A stretch of 64,000 nucleotides of DNA from Takakia lepidozioides (Eukaryota; Streptophyta; Takakiopsida; Takakiales; Takakiaceae), in assembly GCA_030704615.1 (NCBI GenBank), contig CM060734.1, positions 30,272,042 through 30,336,041 of the forward strand, read 5' to 3'. The position numbers and the translations under genes are program-made. Of this stretch, positions 44,115 through 54,774 are shown one piece after another (within the stretch, counting starts at the first letter, position 1; every line of letters begins with the position of its first letter). Under the pieces are notes generated by a model that had not been told where the DNA came from, searched no databases, and saw only the letters and a program-made list of their open reading frames with translations.

Positions 44115-44302
44115 CACAGCCTATCACAGCCCATCACGGCGTGACACAGCCTATCACAGCCCATCCGCTGACACAGCCTATCACACTCACACAGCCCATC
44201 ACGGCGTGACACAGCCTTCACACCCAGCCGGCGTGACACAGCCTATCACAGCCCGTCACGACGTGACACAGCCTATCACAGCTCAACACAGCCTACTAAA
44301 GT
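44048..44302. repeat. CACAGCC tandem repeat after pol
   Basis: About nine imperfect units of GACACAGCCTATCACAGCCCATCACGGCGT, 28-31 bp each. The core CACAGCC is shared with the LTR arrays. Confidence 0.88.
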
Positions 44303-44863
44303 TACACGATCCATAGAATCAGTGACAAGTGGACACATAAAAACTTCAGGAAAATGGCTGAAGGAAGAAGAAACGGAAATTAATTTAAAAATAGACACGT
44401 GGAGGTCAGGGTGCGACACACAGCAGAGAATGAAGTGCAAGGACAGGTGTCAAAAAGAAAGAGGACAAGAACGGCCGTCAAAAGGGATGAAAGGCGGGCC
44501 CATTAATGAATACGGAAAAAGGGAAACAGAACGAACGGCAAGTACAGAAAAACTGAATTCATGTCGCATGTGTGATCCTAGTGGACTATCCAACAGGGAA
44601 AGTCCACTAAAGAAGATAAAAGTTAAAATCCAGTCACAGCGGATACAGCCAATAGAAAACCAGAGAAATGATCAAGAAAATGGAGGGAAATTAAGCGCAA
44701 GAGGCGGCGTCGTTCTGAGTAACGGGCGTCTCGACAGGACAGGCCATAAATGCTATAACTTGGAAACTATGGAGGAACTAACAGACTATACGCTCGCGCA
44801 ATATTACTTACGCAATGGCAGAGACACGAAACGAAAGAGCAGAGCTTTTCTCTTGAACAATGC
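44303..44863 (+). other. Spacer between the post-pol repeat and downstream ORFs
   Basis: An open frame of 192 codons (44322-44900) crosses this stretch. Its composition (Lys/Arg/Glu-rich, no motif) is not convincing. It may be the leader or intron region used to express the downstream ORFs. Confidence 0.35.
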
Positions 44864-46113
44864 TTGCAAGCCCCGCAGGCTTACAAGAGATTACCCATAG
44901 CTTTCTGCGGCAACCATACGTTTCTGCTTTGTGCACTACAGGCATTCCTGCAGTTGTTACAGCCAAAGCAGTTCTGTGAGTCTAAGATGAAGAGAGTGAG
45001 AGGAATGGAGGAAATCAGGGTGAAGAGCACCACAATTCTGCAGAAACAAACGATGGCTACCCCACAGGCGATAAAGATACTGAAGGAGCTGAGATTGGAA
45101 GGATTGCAAAGCATGGATTGGACACTACACCATAGACAGTACATGTTACAATTTTTGCAGAACTTTGAGCCAAAGACAGGAACAACAACGGTGAAGGGAG
45201 TTGAATTAATGATTACTCCCCTATACCTCCAGCAATTGTTTCGATTGCCAGCAGGTCATGTGTATGTGGAGGAACACAGGGAAAGACTGCAAATAGGGAT
45301 TTATTCCAAGAAGGGAGTTTCTTTAAAACTCAGGGTTATGCTTGTACCAAAGCTGTGTACCCAGGGTTAAAAGACATAGGCCAAGTATTGAACGTTCTGA
45401 TTGCCCTGAAACAGAACCAACAATATTTGAGCAGATCCTTCACAGAGGAAATCCTCAAAGGCTTGAAGGGACAAGAGGTACAATGGGCGGACATAATGTA
45501 CAACGCACTGGTAGAGGAGATGAAAAGATTACAAGGTACTACCGCAAAATCTCCTATCATAGTGTCTGGCCCAATCATTGCTCAAATAATCCTTAGTTCT
45601 GGCATACTTAATGCACAAGAAAGGAAGGAAATGGGAGTGTTTGAGCCAGAAACAACTGCAATGGAAGAGCAAGGCTCTTCACACAGTGAGGGTGGACTAG
45701 CAGCACAACCCGAGACTAAGAGGCAGAGAAGGGGAAAGACTGTAGTGGCGGATCCACTGGCTTCACGGATTCCGCATGATAATGTTTCCCAAGCTCATGA
45801 CCAGGAAGGGGCACAGCAGCACAAAAGAATGTTATTACTGGAAGCAGGACCTTCAGAGAGGGAGGAAGAAGTTACTTCTGCATCACAACCAACACAGCCA
45901 CTTGAACGACTTGTCACAAGGTCACAAGTTATCCATGCAGCTCAACCCGAAATAATTGATTTGGAAAGTGAAGGGATAGATATTCCAACTACAGAACAGA
46001 TAGTGGCAGAAATAGAGAAAGGGGACCTTCTCTATGAATATTCTGGTCTGGTCAAGAGACAGAAATCCCAGAGGTGCAACAGTTGCCCAAGGGAAATCCT
46101 GAGGTACATATAA
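44864..46113 (+). CDS. Post-pol accessory ORF A of the Tat/Ogre-like element
   Basis: 44864-45370 has hydrophobic helices (H-T-F-L-L-C-A-L-Q-A-F-L-Q-L-L) and G-V-E-L-M-I-T-P-L-Y-L-Q-Q-L-F-R-L-P-A-G. A one-base change near 45350 leads into 45355-46113: L-K-D-I-G-Q-V-L-N-V-L-I-A-L-K-Q-N-Q-Q-Y-L, P-I-I-V-S-G-P-I-I-A-Q-I-I-L-S, then a disordered Glu/Gln/Ser-rich tail containing the basic K-R-Q-R-R-G-K (possible nuclear signal). The L-x-x-L-F-x-L-P-x-G pattern faintly recalls plant mobile-domain proteins, but I would not assign it. No signal peptide or fusion peptide, so I do not call it env. Confidence 0.6.
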
Positions 46114-46368
46114 TGCACACACCTGTGTCGAGGTACCACAGGCGGAAGGCCATGACACTGTAGCACCGGTCATAAATGAAGTAGTTCAGGAAGAAAATCC
46201 GGTGGGACAATGGTCTGAATGGTTAGTGAGACATCATACTGTTGAAGATCGGGAGGAACAGCAGCAACCTCACCATGATGACCCTCAACAGGCAATGCTG
46301 ATGAGTTCCATAGGCAGGACACTTAATTTGTTGGGACTTATGTCAAAACCCATGTTCCAATTACCCAA

Positions 46369-48533
46369 TTGACAGCCTTGAAAGAAGAACTCAGGAAGGA
46401 GTTTGAGGCTCGACTTGCCACTGAGTGTGCAAACAAGGTCGATGAAGAGGTCACTCTCAAGATGAAGCAGGACTTGGCCAATACAGAAATGGCTTTGCAA
46501 TTGGCCAAGCAACAATTGATTGAGGCAGGCCTCGCGCAAGACCAGTTGCACGAAGCACATAAGCAACAGCTATACCAAATGCAGGTGCAGCATGAAAGCA
46601 AGTTGCAAGAACTGAATGCACTACATACGGAGTTGCAGACAGTGCATAACAGGATGGCGATACAATGCGCTACATTTACAACTATGCTTGACCAATCAAC
46701 AAAAGAAATAAACAGTCAAGCGGAAAAATGTACGAAGGCAGAAGAAGAGAATGTGGAGCACATGAAGCTCATTGTCGATATGAAGAATACAATCTGTCGC
46801 AATGAAGATACTTTCAAGCAATACAGGCAGATGGAAGCTGAGAAGAGAAATACATCGTGGAGTTGCAACAAACCATCGTGGCCAATAGAAATGAAATCGC
46901 GGTCAGTAACAAGGCTTCGAAAGAAGCCAATAATCTACTTGCTGCCTATGCGCAATTGGTTGAGCCACAGGCGAAGCGCATGAAGGCTTTACAACAGCAG
47001 TTGGAATTGTATAAGCTAAGAGAGGAGCAAACTCTCAGGGGAACCACAAGCAGCTTGGTGGATAACAGCCTTATGCAGGTCTGGTTAGCACAAGGGCCAG
47101 TAGAGGGCAAAGCCCCACGGAAGCTCACCCAAAGCGAGATGAATGAGCTCAGACTGCAGGTGCAGAACATTGCCACAACTACTATAGACAATGTCTATAG
47201 TAGGATAGCAGAGTTACAAGAGGATGTAGACGGACTCCAGACTCAAGTGGAAGACCTCACTTCAAACATCGACCAAAGAGTCTATATCCCTCAGGAACAG
47301 CTAATGGCTTCTTATTTGCAAGCCAGAACTCTGGCTTTTCAGTCTTCACAGGAGGTGCAGGAGATGCCAATGGTACAGGAACCAGTACCACCACCACCAC
47401 AACAGGTCAGTGTACCAGTAGCTGAACCTGTGGTTACTACAACCACACCACAGCCACCACAGCCGGAGGTATGGGGCAATGCAGCTTTTAACCCACCTAA
47501 AACTCCAGCTGCCAGGGAGTACAGTAGGGCTATGATTATGCCCTTCAACCAAATTCCCATCATGTTGGATTTGGCTTGGAAAGAATTTAGTCCTCCGCAG
47601 TCATTCGCACATTACTACCAAATCATGCGTATTTGGCTGCCAGTGGCAACCAGGACTAAAGTTCTTCCAAACAATCGACATATTGAAGATCATCACTTTG
47701 CACAATACTGGCACGAGGCAGGTACCATGTTGAGGGAATTGGTTGCTTTCCAGGTTGTACATGGACTCATTTATACCAAGACCAAGGAGATAGCAAGTAT
47801 TGTCATGGGGTGCGGGCTATACTACGCTGCTTGTTTTCTGATACGTTACCACATTGAGCAACAAAAGATGCAAGCACGCTTTCAAAGTTACTCCAGTGGA
47901 GATCATTGGGTATTACCTTCGGTGCCACCTCATATGTACCTATATGACCCAAAAGTTATGATACAGAAGGATTCTCAAATTCGTTCATGGTTTCAAGCAG
48001 CCTGCAACAATTTGTCAACACAGAAATTCGGACTTGATGACATTTTCTATAAGGGACATATCGCATGGAAATACTTGCACGCTGCACCAGTAATTGGTAC
48101 CCCACTCATCTGGACAGACAAGGAGCTCAGTGTCTACACCAATTTTGCTGTTCAACGGTTACACCAGGTTGTAAAATGCAAACTTCCAGACATGGTAGGA
48201 CAGCATTGTATGCCCCAGATGATTCCACAAAAAGTTCGAAAATTAAAACACCTGAGAGGCGATGAGGATTCTGATACAACTGTTTCTTCACAGAATTCTT
48301 TTGACATGGGAGAAGACTATGCAATTCAGATGGAAGAGAAGAAACAAAGGGGATCTCCTATGCCGGAAAGATTACCTCGATATCAGCCTCCAGAAGGCCT
48401 CACTTATCCAGGTAGTGATCAACCATCTCCATCAACCAGAGACAGACCTCGGGCTCGTACACACAGCCCACCACGAAACTCTCAACGTCAACAAGGTGCT
48501 CACTCACAAAGGTTTGCTACTCGGAAACAGTAA
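46369..48533 (+). CDS. Post-pol accessory ORF B, coiled-coil protein
   Basis: 46369-46983 is almost entirely heptad-rich coiled coil (K-E-E-L-R-K-E-F-E-A-R-L, L-A-K-Q-Q-L-I-E-A-G-L). A frame change near 46860 continues it at 46857-48533. That part has more coiled coil, a Pro/Val-rich linker (E-P-V-P-P-P-P-Q-Q-V) and a folded-looking region rich in aromatics (P-P-Q-S-F-A-H-Y-Y-Q-I-M-R-I-W-L-P-V, E-I-A-S-I-V-M-G-C-G-L-Y-Y-A-A-C-F-L-I-R-Y-H-I). It ends in a basic, disordered tail stopping at the TAA just before the polypurine tract. Total about 720 residues. The hydrophobic segment is short and not a clear membrane anchor. I recognise no family. The last ~55 codons are the part captured inside the chromovirus, so an older relative carried the same ORF. 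Confidence 0.68.
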
Positions 48534-48553
48534 ACCGTGAGGACACGGCTTTT

Positions 48554-48571
48554 TGAGGGGGGAAGGGGTAA
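48554..48571 (+). promoter_or_regulatory. Polypurine tract of Tat/Ogre-like element
   Basis: GAGGGGGGAAGGGGTAA immediately precedes the 3' LTR, the expected place for the primer of plus-strand DNA synthesis. The captured copy at about 28155 has the same tract. Confidence 0.85.
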
Positions 48572-49570
48572 TGTTAGAGGACTGTAGGGGACTTAGACAC
48601 TTATACGGGATCTGTAGGGTACCCTTAATTTTTGCACAGACTGAGACAAACAGGAACCTTAGGGGTGACAGCAGCGCACTGTAGAGGGGGTTACATAGCC
48701 ACACAGCCGACACAGCAGTCACAGCCCACACAGCCAACACAGCCCGTCACAGTCGTCACAGCCCACACAGCCCACACAGCCGTCACATCACAGCCACACA
48801 GCCGTCACAGTCGTCACACACAGCCCACACAGCCCGTCACAGTCGTCACAGCCCACACAGCCCACACAGCCAGTCACAGCCCGGCACAGCCACACAGCCA
48901 GTCACAGCCGACACAGCCAAACACAGCCAGTCACCGCTTGACACAGCTGTCACGATAATAGGGAACGAAGAGTAGGACAGGGAACGACTGTGGGAACAAC
49001 ACCAGTGAAGGGAACATGTTAGTTCACATACGACGGTTAGAGAGGGAAACGGTTAGAACCGCGGATAGGAGGATAAAGGGAAGAACGGGGAATGATGAGG
49101 GGATCATTATTATCGGGGAGGACTTCGGAGTCAGGCGGGAGCGGAAGTCGGTGAGCACGATGAAGGAGGAAAGAGGATTAGTAGATGCTTGTTATATGCA
49201 AAGCTGTAGGGATATTGTAGAGGAGAATAGAGACACAATGGCTTCGGCCTGATACCTGATAAATCATAATCTGATACTTATACGATACAATCACACTGTG
49301 TAGAGAGATCTGAGTGAAGCTGTGGATTGAATGGAGGAGTGAAGGAAACCGATAAATTGATGAAGCAAACTGATACTTAATTATCAATGGTAAGGTAGCT
49401 AAGATGAATGCGGAAAAGGGAAACAAATAGGAAACACCCCCATGATACACTAGCTGTAGGTCATGACTGATTGTTCTGCGCGGGCTGAGTACTTGGAGAT
49501 TTCCAACTCTTCTATCTTGGAGTTTCCGCCTCGGATAGCGAAGGGATGGGTGAGTAAAAGCCGCGCGACA
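48572..49570 (+). repeat. 3' LTR of Tat/Ogre-like element
   Basis: 999 bp, followed by the target copy GCCAC. It contains the CACAGCC array at 48689-48950. Differences from the 5' LTR outside the array are mostly one-base gaps. Confidence 0.92.
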
Positions 49571-50229
49571 GCCACGAGCAACACTGATACGGAAGGGTCC
49601 ACCAATTCAACCTCGAGTTAGGAAAAATGAGTCCAAGAACACTCCTCTTGCCTCTGCTCATGTCACTCCCCCTGTCTATGGTGGTACTCAAGAATGCCCA
49701 ATTGAGCTCAGTACTGGGTTTCAAGTTGCAATGGCAGATGCCATGAGGTAGTCAGTGTTCACTGGCAACTCAGACTGTTCAATTCAATTCATGTCGAAGG
49801 CACCCAATCAGCAACCAGTGGGCAGCACTGGGGTGAAAAAAAAATCCTCCTCAGCTCACACTAGCATGGTGGAAGCTACAGAGAAGGGTAACAAAATGCT
49901 TGCTGAATCTCTGGACAAAATCCAAGAGTCTCAAGAAGTTTCTCCTCATCTTTGTTACCTGTTTTTGGATACTTTCCCATTGGTAGTATCATGTCAAAGT
50001 CACTCCAAAGTACCAAAGGTTCACTCAACTAGCTAACATGCAGAATTCAACATGGAAATTTAGGGCAGATTCTGATAAGAGGGGAAAACAGGGTGAAATA
50101 TGTAAAGAAGGTGCCTTCTCCTCATCCATGTTATCTGTTTTTGGTTACTTTCCTGCTGCCACATCGGCAGTAACTTGTCAAAGTCACTCCTAACCACCAC
50201 AGATCCACCCAACGAACTAACTTACAGAA
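49571..50229. other. Flank of Tat-like element with partial OSB-region repeat
   Basis: 49580-49930 has short coding-like text with no recognised domain. 49930-50229 is the third copy of the repeat at 33.6-34.6 kb (ACTTTCC...CAAAGTCACTCC...GAATTCAACATGGAAA) without the PDF exon. It ends exactly where the RPT4-like exon text begins. Confidence 0.5.
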
Positions 50230-50682
50230 TTCAATGATGCTAATTTTCGCAAGGTATGATGTTGCCAGGACTGGTCTCACAGTCTTCAATGCACCTTGAC
50301 TTGTTTAAAATTTCATGGATTCGTCTGGAGTGCATTTCAATTGGTCCATTTTGCACTTTGGTTATGCTGCGAAGTGGCTACCCCTATGCAAGAGGGTGAG
50401 TTCCAAATTGCTGTAAAAAACTGAAGAAGGGGATGTGAGGTTAGGGTTCTTGTGTTTGAATGTTCCATTATGATAATTAAGATTTTCATCTCATCATAGC
50501 AGCGTATCATGTTCCTTGAACACCACATGCACCATGTGATTCCAAGGTACAAACTTTCAAAAGGCTGACATCCGACATATGTCTTCCTTGTGCAGGTCAT
50601 TTCAAGTGCAATTGTGGATAAATACATTGGTGAGGGTGCAAGGCTAATACAGGAGATGTTTGGATATGCCCGTGATCATCAA
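50230..50682 (+). pseudogene. Fragment of 26S proteasome ATPase RPT4-like gene
   Basis: Two exon pieces. 50230-50253 encodes (F-N)-D-A-N-F-R-K and ends at GTATGA. 50596-50682, after TTGTGCAG, encodes [22 protein letters not shown] then G-Y-A-R-D-H-Q. This matches the segment after the Walker A motif of RPT4 (PSMC6), where plants have S-N-I-D-A-N-F-L-K and V-V-S-S-A-I-(I/V)-D-K-Y-I-G-E-S-A-R-L-I-R-E-M-F-G-Y-A-R-(D/E)-H-Q. Ser to Gly and Arg to Gln replace conserved residues. The following P-C-I-I-F-M-D-E-I-D exon is not found; a CT microsatellite and LINE debris follow. The upstream Walker A exon is also missing, replaced by repeat DNA. A relic, not a working subunit. Confidence 0.72.
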
Positions 50683-50686
50683 GTGT

Positions 50687-50690
<4 letters not shown>

Positions 50691-50744
<54 letters not shown>
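50691..50744. repeat. (CT)n microsatellite
   Basis: About 26 CT dinucleotides without interruption, located exactly where the RPT4-like exon text ends. Confidence 0.95.
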
Positions 50745-50747
<3 letters not shown>

Positions 50748-50905
50748 GAATTAATTCCGGAAAACCCGGATTAATTCTATATATGAAGGTAAGTCTTACT
50801 ACCAACGTCAGCCCCTGACAGAGGTAGGTTCTGTCCCTTTTGTTCCCGCTCAAACTGGGCGCGGGGTCAATGGCCACAAGGCTACGGCAAACAACGTCTT
50901 ATGAG
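50748..50905 (+). mobile_element. LINE 3' tail fragment
   Basis: Short copy of the LINE tail: GGAAAACCCGGATTAATTC, then AAGTCTTACTACCAACGTCAG and the 3' untranslated text through CAACGTCTTATGAGTAC. The same text occurs at 51583-51690, 52560-52705 and inverted at 55880-55970. Confidence 0.6.
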
Positions 50906-50929
50906 TACAATCTCTCTCTCTTTCCACTA

Positions 50930-52720
50930 ATTGTTTGTGGTAGAGCTGTTAATTGGTGGACCAATGAGATTAAAGATAGCTAAGAGGTGAGTCATCGATA
51001 AAGAGTATTGCAATTTGAAAACCAACAAAGAATTTAGGGCTAGGTACTACCAGGTCCGCAAAGATATCAATCAGCTTGTAAGGTCTCAGAAGAAATCATA
51101 CTGGGACAAGTTATACAGTGAAATAAACTCAAACCACACCGGTGGTAATGACAAGGATTCTGGTTGGCCCTTCAATGTTTGTACTAGCTGAAATACTGTC
51201 AGCAAGTACAAGCGCTGAAGACTACTAAGGGTGCAGCGGTGACTTAAACGTTGACAGTATCCTTGGCAGAGCTTCTTAGGTCTAACAGTAAGGGGTCCTC
51301 TGAAGAATGGAAGGACACAGTTGGAAAAACTGTTCCTATGATTCAAAACAGCCCTGATGAACTGGACTATATTTCAAAGGCTTACAACACTCCCATTAAT
51401 TCTTCTGAGATTGTCGAAGCAATTGAGCATTTAAACGGATAACTTTGACCTTTGGGGGCTAGAGGCTAACGTCAGTAAATGTGCAGTGGTGGCATTCAAC
51501 GACAGAGGAGAGGGAGGAAGTGATCTCAAGTGGCAGTGGGGTAGCCAAGACATTCCGGTCCTCCCTTCCTACACATACCAACGTCAGCCCCTGACAGAGG
51601 TAGGTTCTATCCCTTTGTGTTCCGCTCAAACTAGGCGCGGGGTCAATGGCCACAAGGCTACAGCAAACAACGTCTTATGAGTACATTCACTCTTTTTCCA
51701 CTACGGAGGGATCAACTCTGAGGTAAAAAAAAACCATGTTTTGTCGCGTTATTAGACCTGCCTTGGAGTACGCATCTTGCAATAATGGGTTTGATAACTC
51801 CAACCAGGCTAAGTCTCTAGAATCCATTCAAGTGGGGGTGCTTAAGGAGTGCATGTCAGTAGGCCCCTAAACAGCCAATGCGGCTGTTCGGGGTGAGTTT
51901 GGTTTTCCTTCCTTGAGCTCCTGACGAGATGAATTCAAGGTCAGATGGTGGGGTCAGCTGCAACATGTCCAACATCAGATATCCGGAGTTAATCGACTCT
52001 CTATCTTGGAAGCAAGATTACCCTGTCAAACAGGCTAAGTCCTGGCAGAAGAGAGTAAAAGAGATTCTCAAGGATTGGAAACTTAGCCCGCAAGTCTTAA
52101 CCTTGCTGGATAAATCTGACTTAGGGGCTGTAGTGTCCAAACCCGTGTCTGTTGCCAGGAAAATGTCTGATGAAAATTAAGTTAGGCAGAATACTTCCCT
52201 GAACTTGTTTCCAGTCTGTGACATGGGGGAGGACATCATGGATGACCTCAAGGGTCTACCCGCTCTCGGCACTAGACAAAAATTTAAACGTAGGGCAGAA
52301 AGCCTACCTTTGAACAACAAACAGAAGCAGAGAGGAAAGGGAGAGTGCAATTGCCCGTTGTGTGGGCAACCTGAAGACAATATTCATTTCTGATTCCTTC
52401 TCCGGGGTTCTCTCACCAGAGAGACGCTCTCTTCACATCTATCAAGGGAATTGTGCCTGTACCTCTGTCTACCAACTTTGAAAGTGTCGAGGCTGAGCCA
52501 AAAGCCCAGGCCCTTTTGGGGCCGAGTTATTGGGCAAACCATACACAACATGCTTGTGTAAAGGGATTTCTAGAGGATATCTGGAAAACCTGGATCAATT
52601 GTTTACTCCAAGGTAAGTCTTACTACCAGCGTCAGCCCCTGACGAAGGTAGGTTCTGTCCCTTTGTGTTCCGCTAGACCCGGGCACGGGGTTGCGGCATT
52701 GCAAGTGCAAGTTACAGTAT
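50930..52720 (+). mobile_element. Degenerate LINE ORF2 with nested tail copy
   Basis: After the endonuclease-to-RT linker (Y-Y-Q-V-R-K-D-I-N-Q-L-V-R-S-Q-K-K-S-Y-W-D around 51045-51105) come RT remnants (51430-51580, C-A-V-V-A-F-N-D-R-G). A copy of the LINE 3' untranslated text (51583-51690) interrupts, then the C-terminal part with C-N-C-P-L-C-G-Q-P-E-D-N-I-H-F, the Cys/His knuckle of LINE ORF2 (about 52351-52390), and the 3' tail. Numerous stops and missing motifs make it inactive. A large part of the RT domain, including the catalytic Y/F-A-D-D, is absent. Confidence 0.68.
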
Positions 52721-52768
52721 CTTGACCGGGGAGCCACATTGTAGGCTGGCCCGATCGAACTGTGTTTA

Positions 52769-54444
52769 TTGTTTTTTGTGCTTTCCGCGATGTCTGCATC
52801 ATGGCAACCTGTGTTTGAGGGGACAGGTTCCATGGGATGCGATGATGGGCTTGTGGGCGACATCAGAGGCTTGGTGGGGTCTCGCATCTCCTTGCTGGAT
52901 GCTTTGGTGGATTGGACCAAACCATCGAAAGGGGATGTAATTCTTAGGGCTCACGAATCCGTGTGGATTCTATGATGAGACCGAGAACGAAGGTGCAATG
53001 CTCCCCAATACTGTAGTGTTGTGCTCTCGCTTCATGTGTGCCCCGAATGAGGAGTGGGGGCCGCATGCGGTTGGGCTTGACCCCGCAAAGGAGAATGAGT
53101 GTTTCCATGTCTGGACTGTTTTCCAGTGGCTATCTGGGGGTTGGGAGTGCATCAAACTAATTGACGCATTGCCTCCCTATCCAAAGGTTGCTACAACGAC
53201 GTTGTACCCCCGAGAGAGCATGGACTGGTCCAGGGGATGTTTGCATCACAATAGATGGCCCAGTATTGCATGTGCAGTTTGCTTCAGCCGTGCACGTCCC
53301 CAACAACAGCTCCTCTGTATTTCTTCATGTCTTTCCTCAATGGGGCCGAAACCACTTCCACCATTGTTTGCATTTCTTCCGGTGGGATCCAAGAGTTGCA
53401 GTATGGAAGGAGAGAATGATACGAGTTGGTGTGGACGTTCCTCCATATGAATGGAATTTCAAGGAGGTGGATTGGCTTGATCCCTGCTGAATATTGTGTG
53501 CATGGTGTGCTGATCCATGGGGTCCATTTCACTTCTACGTGGTACAAGTACGAAACATAGGTGTCCTCTGTCTTACAGTCTTTATAGGGACAACTTTGTA
53601 TGAAGAGGTCGCACCCATTTCGTCCACATATAGTATTGCCCCACGAATCGTTTCAGCTTTGCACCCCATAAAATGTGATTTGGGGGGGCATGACATCTTT
53701 TGGGAGAGGATAGTTCTTCTTTTTGTGGCTTTCTGACTCTGATGTGTATGCTGCAATGTGAGAAACGGCAGTAAACATGAACGTCACTCTCAGAAAACTG
53801 TCATGTCTTGGATACCTGCTATGTTAGGCTGCAATTTCCCACCGGACCATGGACCCAATACTGGCATCTTCCATGTCCCTAACCAGTCTGGAGTACTTCA
53901 TATACAGCAAAGACATCTGCCTATGCGTATGAAGAGATTGGGTGCTTGCGAAGCACACCATTCACTCGGCTCTTCTATAGTGTAGCAAACGGGGCGTATG
54001 TTCTGCCTGACAATGAACACTCTCTGTGCTCAGCATTTGATTTGTATCCAATGAACTGTATTCCATAATGCGAAGTGCACAATTTTGGCAATGGAAGAGG
54101 CTGCAATTTATTTAAAATATTTCTTGCGGTTTGGATATTCACGGGAGAACATTGAATTTGTTTTACAGAAATCTGTCTTGGCCACATCATCAATGTCAGT
54201 GTCAGATCTTCCACCACTTTTCATTCTATTTGCCAGTGTTCTCAAAGATGCAAGAGCACACCATACAAGGAGCTTTGCTCCACTGCTTGTAGTTATTGGT
54301 TTCCCATTCTGCCCCCACTTTCCTCAATTATCAAGTTTGTTGTACATTTTCTTTAGTCGCACACATACAGGTGGTGTGACAGTGAATTCTGCAACGACAG
54401 CACGCCGGATACGCACAGTTGAAAACAATGCAAACACTAAATAG
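52769..54444 (+). pseudogene. Unrecognised multi-frame coding remnant
   Basis: Coding-like text in successive frames: S-W-Q-P-V-F-E-G-T-G-S-M-G-C-D-D (52780-52970), V-V-L-C-S-R-F-M-C-A-P-N-E-E-W-G and W-T-V-F-Q-W-L-S-G-G-W-E (52998-53210), then V-C-I-T-I-D-G-P-V-L-H-V-Q-F and W-K-E-R-M-I-R-V-G-V-D-V-P-P (53230-53490), L-H-P-I-K-C-D-L-G-G-H-D-I-F-W-E-R (53660-53710), L-G-C-N-F-P-P-D-H-G (53830-53860) and a helical segment (54085-54444). The D-L-G-G-H-D and L-G-C-N-F pieces faintly recall PIN/XPG-type nucleases, but I do not assign it. At least four frame changes and several stops. Probably a decayed gene or transposon ORF of unknown type. Confidence 0.4.
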
Positions 54445-54774
54445 AACGACTGTGGACCTGAACGGCCAAACACGTCTACGAAATGTTGCACACACTGCAT
54501 ACAATGAGCTATGCATAAAATGAGTATGACAATGAGCAAAGATTTTGACAATGACAATGGCTTTGACAAATAGCTATGACAATGCATATGCACACAATGT
54601 ATTCAATGTATACAGACACTGTAGACAACGGTGCTTGCAGAGGCATACACAGGGAGGTCGGAAGAGCCACATCATAGGACGAAGAGACAACATACTAGGT
54701 TCCTGTAAAAGATGAAGGGTCATGGGCCTCCCTTCGCAGCACGGTGGAACTAGAACGGAGAGGCACGACCAGAA

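Larger units (their letters stand above)
36284..49570 (+). mobile_element. 13.3-kb Tat/Ogre-like Ty3/gypsy retrotransposon
   Basis: Two LTRs (36284-37305 and 48572-49570; TGTTAGAGGAC...CGCGCGACA) are flanked by the 5-bp duplication GCCAC (36279-36283 and 49571-49575). Plus-strand order: PBS, an extra ORF, gag with three zinc knuckles, protease, RT, RNase H, integrase, a tandem-repeat tract, then at least 3.7 kb of further plus-strand ORFs, polypurine tract and LTR. The length, the extra ORF before gag, the non-iMet primer site and the repeats after pol are features of the plant Tat lineage (Ogre, Retand, Grande). LTR differences by eye are mostly gaps in the repeat tract. Several single-base frame changes interrupt the ORFs. 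Confidence 0.9.

Noticed and set aside
44864-48533. Possible env-like gene after pol
   Set aside because: No signal peptide, no clear membrane anchor or cleavage site; the position alone is not enough.
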